From: an uncultured Phascolarctobacterium sp.
Lineage (GTDB): Bacteria > Bacillota > Negativicutes > Acidaminococcales > Acidaminococcaceae
DNA length: 28,348 nucleotides
Assembly (NCBI GenBank): GCA_900545535.1
Contig: UQZN01000026.1
Location: 1-28,348, forward strand
Reading direction: 5' to 3'
Part shown: piece by piece, positions 24,172-28,348 of the stretch
Numbering within the stretch: position 1 is the first letter of the stretch
Layout: each line of letters opens with the position of its first letter
The notes under the pieces: generated by a model
Told to the model about the DNA's origin: nothing
Database searches by the model: none
What the model saw: only the letters and a program-made list of their open reading frames with translations
Program-made: the position numbers and the translations under genes

Positions 24172-27100
24172 TCAAGCTTCTTCCTCTATTTTGATACCGT
24201 CGTCATCGACCTTTACCCTGATCTGCTCTTTTTCAAATTTGATGCCATCGCCTTCGATCCTTACTTTGGCCTGTTCTTCGCCCAATTTGATTGGACTGTC
24301 GATGATGCGCTGTCTGATATTCTGCTGTTCCGGCCTGTTCTCACGCTCAGTAACCGCGATATTAACCAGCGCATTCTGATAAATACCTTCCTGGGGAACT
24401 GCAGGCTGCGACGGCTGCTGCGGCTCGTCCGGCGGCACTTCCCTGATCGTAAATTTTATACCGTCATTTAAAATCATAATATCATAGCCATCCTGACCGG
24501 AATAAAGCAAATCTTGCAGTGTATATGTACCGATCTCCTTTTTAGCCCCCACCAAAATACCGTCTGCCAAACCACCCAAACCGGCAATTTGTTCAGAACC
24601 GTTGTAAACAGCATCAACACCTGAAATATCATTGCCATTAACCTCGATTTTTTTCAAAAAGCCTTTTAAGAGCGGGGCAGTATACACGTTATAGAATTTC
24701 CAGGAATCCTTATCTTCATCCCTCAAACCAATTTCAAAGGCCTGGCCGAATTCTTCCAGACTCAGTAAAGTGTCGTCGCCTTGATATTTTAAGTAACCTG
24801 CTATCGCATCGCCGTCGAACGAAGCATAATAAGCATTAGTAACAGTACCGCTGCCGCCACCAACTATATTACCTGTATAAGTTGCTCTACCAGTAATTTC
24901 TCCAATATTATAGGCATTAGTAACAGTTCCACCACTAGAATAACCAACAATACCACCTACATAAAACACACCATCTATCTTGCCGCTATTATAAACATTC
25001 TGTATAGTACCAGTATTATATCCGCTAATGCCACCTACTTGCTGATTACCTCCTTTTACTTCACCAATATTATAAGAATCACTGATAGTACCTTTACTAT
25101 TATTAGCAACAATACCTCCTACATAATTACCCGAACCAGTTACCTTCCCTTTATTCGCAGCTTTTAGAATATTACCAGTATTTACACCTGCAATACCACC
25201 TACATAATCATTTAAACTGTTTACAGCACCTTTATTATAGACATTATTAATAATTCCTGTATTATTACCACTAATACCTCCAACATAATAACCTTTTCCT
25301 GTTATTTTACCATCATTCATGACGCTGCCAGATTTGCTACCAATAATAGTTCCTTTAGCATTATACCCAACGATACCACCTGAGTAGGAGTACAATTTAC
25401 CGCTAGACGTAAACCCTGTTGCCTCAACAACACCGTTATTTGTTACACTCGTATTTTTATCAGCTTCCCCGATAGTTCCTGTATTGTAACCCACAATGCC
25501 ACCTACATATGCAACACCTTTAATCGCTCCATCTTTCTCATTGTGGACATCAGTAAGAGTTCCTTTAGAATATCCTGCAATACCACCGATATAATATACT
25601 CCAGTAACACAACCTGTATTTATTGCTCCAATATTATTGTCGCTATTACTAATAACACCGTTATTCTGTCCAACAATACCGCCTGCATAATTACCTGAGC
25701 TATTAACATTAATATTATTTGTCACGTCATAAATATTCCCAGTATTATACCCAACAATACCGCCTACATAGCCAGCGCCACTAATTTTCTTGTCAGCAGC
25801 GCCGCTGTTGGTACAATTTTCTATAACAGCTTTTTTCTCAGACGTTCCATTATAGTTATTATAGCCTACAATACCACCAACAAAATTGCCCTTACCAATT
25901 ACCGAACCACTGTTACTGCTATCACTTATCCTTGATTCTTCAGTTGTATTTTCATTACTGTTAGTACCAGCTATACCACCTACATAAGATGTACCACTTA
26001 CATCTCCACTATTATTACAATTTTCTATAGTATTTTTGTTAGATTTACTTGCTCCTGCAATGCCGCCTACATAATCACCTGTACCAGTTACTGAACCGCT
26101 GTTACTGCTGCCATTTTCTCCGCCAATCAGCCATTGATTAAGACCGGCAATACCACCTACATAATCAGCGCCTTTTACCTCTTGCTTATTATGCGAATCC
26201 AATATTTCTGCATGAGTAAAATTAGTCCCGACTATGCCGCCAATATTACTGCCATCAGTAATATCTATAACAGCGTCATTAGTACAGTTCTGTATGCTGG
26301 CAGCATCGTTCCAACCACAGATACCTCCAACATACGTTATATTATTGCCTGTTATCTTACCATTATTTTCAGAATTAATAATCTTGCCACCGTTACTATT
26401 GCTACCAACAATACCGCCTACATTGCTAGCTTTAGCTTCAATAGCAGCTTCATTCCTGGCATTGCTGATCGTACCGCCAATATTAATACCTGCAATACCG
26501 CCAAGATCACTGCCTGTAGAAGTAATCGTGCCTTTATTAATAACATTATCTAATTTGCCATAATTGTTACCAACAATACCGCCAGCTGTTCCCAATGAGC
26601 CAGCAGTAATATTAGCTTCATTAGTAACATTACTGATAGTACCATAATTGTCTCCAGCTATACTTCCAACGCCAGATAGACCCGTAATACTGCTATCACA
26701 CATCTGTAAATTTTTTACAGATGCATCTTCACGTAAAATAGTAAATAGGCCAACAGAATAATCTAAATATTTTCTATTGCCTTGTCCATTGCCTGTCCTA
26801 CTGATATTTAATCCACTGATTTTAAATTCCATACCATCAAGACTACCTATAAAGCCACCTTCTACTGAATTATTAAGCTTATCTCCGGTGAGTTTACCTA
26901 TACTTGCAAAACCTTCGTTATTATGCCATTTACTGATATCAATAGTATTCCCATTCTCGTCGATATTAGTAATATCATTAGCCAGCATATAATCACCCTG
27001 CACATATTTATACGTTCCACCATCAGTGCCTGTGATATTGGTAGTATTATTCTCTATCGCCTGCAGCTCATACACGTTATGCACCAGCATGGCATCGGTT

Positions 27101-27864
27101 ATGTTTATCTCTGTATTATCGTACTTATTCAAGCGTTCCAGCTTCACACCTGACAACACAGTGCTGCCTTTGGTGCCGACGCCATTTTTATAATCGCTGA
27201 CTTCATGTCCGCCAGATACTCCGTCACCAACATCTATTGTAGTCTTAGCCGTAACCTCATACCCAACCGTCACTTTATTATTAGCACGCAGGGTGATGTC
27301 ACTATTGCTGCCCGCTTTCAGCGTAGCGGCATTGAGCAGCGAAATGTTATCGCCTTCCAGCACGATCTTATTGGCAGTCAACTCGCCCAGATTTATGATG
27401 TCGCCGCGTACTTTTTTGGCCGCCTCCGCACTCAAGGTGCTGAAAGCACTGCCGTCAAAAACTGTTCTGTCCTCTATCGTCCGTGTCGATGCCGTCAGCT
27501 TACCTACGTTGACTTTAGCATCAGCGCCAAACAGGATACCGTTAGGATTGACTAAAAAAACGTGTACTTTCTCACCAGTGATATTACCCAAGATCTCGCT
27601 TTTAGTGTTGCCGGTAACATAATTCAGCACGGCCTGCATCCCGCTGAAAGTAACTGTTTCATTCTTCCCTATGTTAAAGCTGTTCCATTCGATAGCCACA
27701 TTGCCGCTGCCTGTGATATTGCTGGGATCAGATATGTTGCCATTTCCGGCAACTATCGTTCCTCCCTGCGGCAGGGCATAGCCCCAGTTGGGCAGCAGCA
27801 GCATACCGCCGCTCAGTACTGCCGCCAGTATGCGTTTATGTAATAACAGTTTTGTTCTTTTCAT
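24172..27864 (-). CDS. Two-partner secretion exoprotein (TpsA) with GLUG repeats
   Basis: A 1230-residue predicted surface or secreted beta-helix protein. Residues 1-30 are a signal peptide with an extended charged start (MKRTKLLLHKRI), cleaved probably after GYA. The TPS (filamentous haemagglutinin N-terminal) domain fills about 31-260, with WNSFNIGKNETVTF, ILGNITG and NPNGI (106-110), as in HMW1/HxuA-type exoproteins. A linker leads to 21 GLUG-type repeats (about 395-1010; core V-G-G-I-V-G-Y-N). Then come a possible beta-grasp-like spacer containing VYNGSEQ, a Pro/Gln linker (about 1150-1170) and a tail of three 16-residue repeats ending at the stop. There is no C-terminal toxin module. A GGAGAAGGAGAGAGG stretch precedes the ATG. 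It follows its predicted pore gene by 29 bases. Ligand or host target is unknown. Confidence 0.92.
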   Translation of the reverse strand: MKRTKLLLHKRILAAVLSGGMLLLPNWGYALPQGGTIVAGNGNISDPSNITGSGNVAIEWNSFNIGKNETVTFSGMQAVLNYVTGNTKSEILGNITGEKVHVFLVNPNGILFGADAKVNVGKLTASTRTIEDRTVFDGSAFSTLSAEAAKKVRGDIINLGELTANKIVLEGDNISLLNAATLKAGSNSDITLRANNKVTVGYEVTAKTTIDVGDGVSGGHEVSDYKNGVGTKGSTVLSGVKLERLNKYDNTEINITDAMLVHNVYELQAIENNTTNITGTDGGTYKYVQGDYMLANDITNIDENGNTIDISKWHNNEGFASIGKLTGDKLNNSVEGGFIGSLDGMEFKISGLNISRTGNGQGNRKYLDYSVGLFTILREDASVKNLQMCDSSITGLSGVGSIAGDNYGTISNVTNEANITAGSLGTAGGIVGNNYGKLDNVINKGTITSTGSDLGGIAGINIGGTISNARNEAAIEAKASNVGGIVGSNSNGGKIINSENNGKITGNNITYVGGICGWNDAASIQNCTNDAVIDITDGSNIGGIVGTNFTHAEILDSHNKQEVKGADYVGGIAGLNQWLIGGENGSSNSGSVTGTGDYVGGIAGASKSNKNTIENCNNSGDVSGTSYVGGIAGTNSNENTTEESRISDSSNSGSVIGKGNFVGGIVGYNNYNGTSEKKAVIENCTNSGAADKKISGAGYVGGIVGYNTGNIYDVTNNINVNSSGNYAGGIVGQNNGVISNSDNNIGAINTGCVTGVYYIGGIAGYSKGTLTDVHNEKDGAIKGVAYVGGIVGYNTGTIGEADKNTSVTNNGVVEATGFTSSGKLYSYSGGIVGYNAKGTIIGSKSGSVMNDGKITGKGYYVGGISGNNTGIINNVYNKGAVNSLNDYVGGIAGVNTGNILKAANKGKVTGSGNYVGGIVANNSKGTISDSYNIGEVKGGNQQVGGISGYNTGTIQNVYNSGKIDGVFYVGGIVGYSSGGTVTNAYNIGEITGRATYTGNIVGGGSGTVTNAYYASFDGDAIAGYLKYQGDDTLLSLEEFGQAFEIGLRDEDKDSWKFYNVYTAPLLKGFLKKIEVNGNDISGVDAVYNGSEQIAGLGGLADGILVGAKKEIGTYTLQDLLYSGQDGYDIMILNDGIKFTIREVPPDEPQQPSQPAVPQEGIYQNALVNIAVTERENRPEQQNIRQRIIDSPIKLGEEQAKVRIEGDGIKFEKEQIRVKVDDDGIKIEEEA
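24174..24317 (-). repeat. Three tandem 48-base repeats at the 3' end of the TpsA gene
   Basis: The last 48 residues divide into three 16-residue units: IRQRIIDSPIKLGEEQ, AKVRIEGDGIKFEKEQ and IRVKVDDDGIKIEEEA. On the plus strand the conserved GAT of the Ile-Lys core recurs at 24193, 24241 and 24289, exactly 48 bases apart. Approximate outer limits are given. Confidence 0.85.
24838..26680 (-). repeat. GLUG-type repeat region, about 21 units
   Basis: About 21 units of 26-41 residues each begin VGGIVGYN-like, continue with a G-T-I-x-N turn, then YN-x-G-x-V-x-G. At DNA level the unit is roughly 80-90 bases but is degenerate, with insertions in units 7, 9, 10, 12, 14 and 15. The region is visibly A/T-richer than neighbouring genes (44 of 120 bases G/C at 25021-25140, against 66 of 120 at 22441-22560). 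Confidence 0.85.
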
Positions 27865-27893
27865 GCTTCCCTCTCTCCTTCTCCCGCTCGCTT

Positions 27894-28348
27894 TTAAAAC
27901 AGTTTATAGGCTAAAAACCATATCCTGCAGTTTTTATCATTTTCTTCGCTTTGGTAGGCTTCGCCGTTGATCTTTCTGGCGTAATCTACACGCAGGTAAT
28001 AATCATTCGGTTTGGCGTATTGCACACCGACGCCCCAGCCGGCCAGATTACGGCGCTCGCCAATATTTTTGCTCACTTCCACCTCACCCCAGTCGATAAA
28101 GGTCGCCAGGCTGAGGTTGGTGATAGGCGTAGCGCAGCGCAGTTCTGCCGTTGCCTGATAGCCCACGCTGCCGCTGGCTTCTCCCTGCGGATAGGCACGT
28201 ACTCCGTCGGCGCCGCCCAGGCTGAACTGCTCACTGCCGTCCAGATCTTTACTGGCCAGCTGACTGTGCAGGTTGACGTGTAAGTTAACAGCGTGTCCCA
28301 GCATTTGGATATGGTTGACGTCGGTATTGAATTTATGGTAGGTACCTT
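27894..28348 (-). CDS. Two-partner secretion outer-membrane pore (TpsB, FhaC/ShlB family), C-terminal part
   Basis: The C-terminal 150 residues or so of an outer-membrane beta-barrel; the frame stays open to the right edge, so the 5' part lies outside the window. The loop-6 signature of the Omp85/TpsB superfamily appears as LGGADGVRAYPQGEASGS, with VRAY in place of the common VRGY/F. It is followed by alternating polar/hydrophobic strands (LSLATFIDWGEV, GWGVGVQYAKPNDYYLRVDY) and an aromatic C-terminus, AYKLF, as expected for a barrel inserted by the BAM machinery. Its partner TpsA is encoded 29 bases downstream, so this is a tpsB-tpsA operon. POTRA domains and promoter cannot be seen. Confidence 0.93.
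   Translation of the reverse strand, partial: GTYHKFNTDVNHIQMLGHAVNLHVNLHSQLASKDLDGSEQFSLGGADGVRAYPQGEASGSVGYQATAELRCATPITNLSLATFIDWGEVEVSKNIGERRNLAGWGVGVQYAKPNDYYLRVDYARKINGEAYQSEENDKNCRIWFLAYKLF

Noticed and set aside
24838..26680. CRISPR array or DNA-level satellite
   Set aside because: The periodicity is of a coding repeat: units differ in length and sequence, the frame is uninterrupted, and no identical repeat/unique spacer pattern exists.
24172..27864. CdiA-type contact-dependent inhibition toxin
   Set aside because: The protein is short for CdiA, ends in a repeat tail rather than a VENN-type toxin domain, and no immunity gene follows; nadE is convergent.

Overview
The window looks like chromosomal DNA from a diderm (outer-membrane) Firmicute of the class Negativicutes, probably near Acidaminococcaceae/Phascolarctobacterium; the genus is inference only. 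The block recJ-relA-dtd-hisS-aspS-tcdA-6S RNA-rarA is close to the Bacillus subtilis neighbourhood of the same genes, which marks the Firmicute backbone. A two-partner secretion pair (exoprotein plus outer-membrane FhaC/ShlB-type pore) at the right end needs an outer membrane. I see no prophage, insertion sequence, CRISPR array or tRNA gene.

Layout. (1) 1-198: an excellent sigma70-type promoter firing leftwards out of the window, possibly that of an rRNA operon. (2) 199-3376: a CysL/YeiE-like LysR regulator (minus), divergent from a TDT-family transporter and a YeiH-family putative sulfur-oxyanion exporter (plus). Each transporter has its own promoter-like region and the two share a 12-bp element, suggesting common control. 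(3) 3423-5650: a class A penicillin-binding protein with its own promoter and a bidirectional terminator. (4) 5686-8113, minus: rarA, tcdA and, immediately upstream of tcdA and apparently co-transcribed with it, a well-formed 6S RNA gene with its promoter. (5) 8133-19762, minus: a tightly packed nine-gene operon, in transcription order lapA-domain gene, recJ, relA/spoT, dtd, a metallo-beta-lactamase-fold hydrolase, an AI-2E-family membrane protein, hemZ, hisS, aspS. Overlaps and Shine-Dalgarno sites inside upstream genes imply translational coupling. (6) 19894-22005, minus: thrC and ybaK, each with its own promoter. (7) 22134-24102, plus: glutamine-dependent NAD+ synthetase and terminator. (8) 24146-28348, minus: a tpsB-tpsA two-partner secretion locus. 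tpsB runs off the window; tpsA encodes a 1230-residue secreted protein with a TPS domain, 21 GLUG-type repeats and a C-terminal tail of three 16-residue repeats.

Together the genes cover translation quality control (AspRS, HisRS, DTD, YbaK, TcdA), stress and RNA-polymerase control (RelA, 6S RNA), DNA repair (RecJ, RarA), cell wall (PBP1A), cofactor synthesis (NadE, HemZ) and a surface-protein export locus. The least ordinary parts are the tpsA repeats and tail, the shared element before the two exporters, and the 6S RNA acting as the leader of tcdA.
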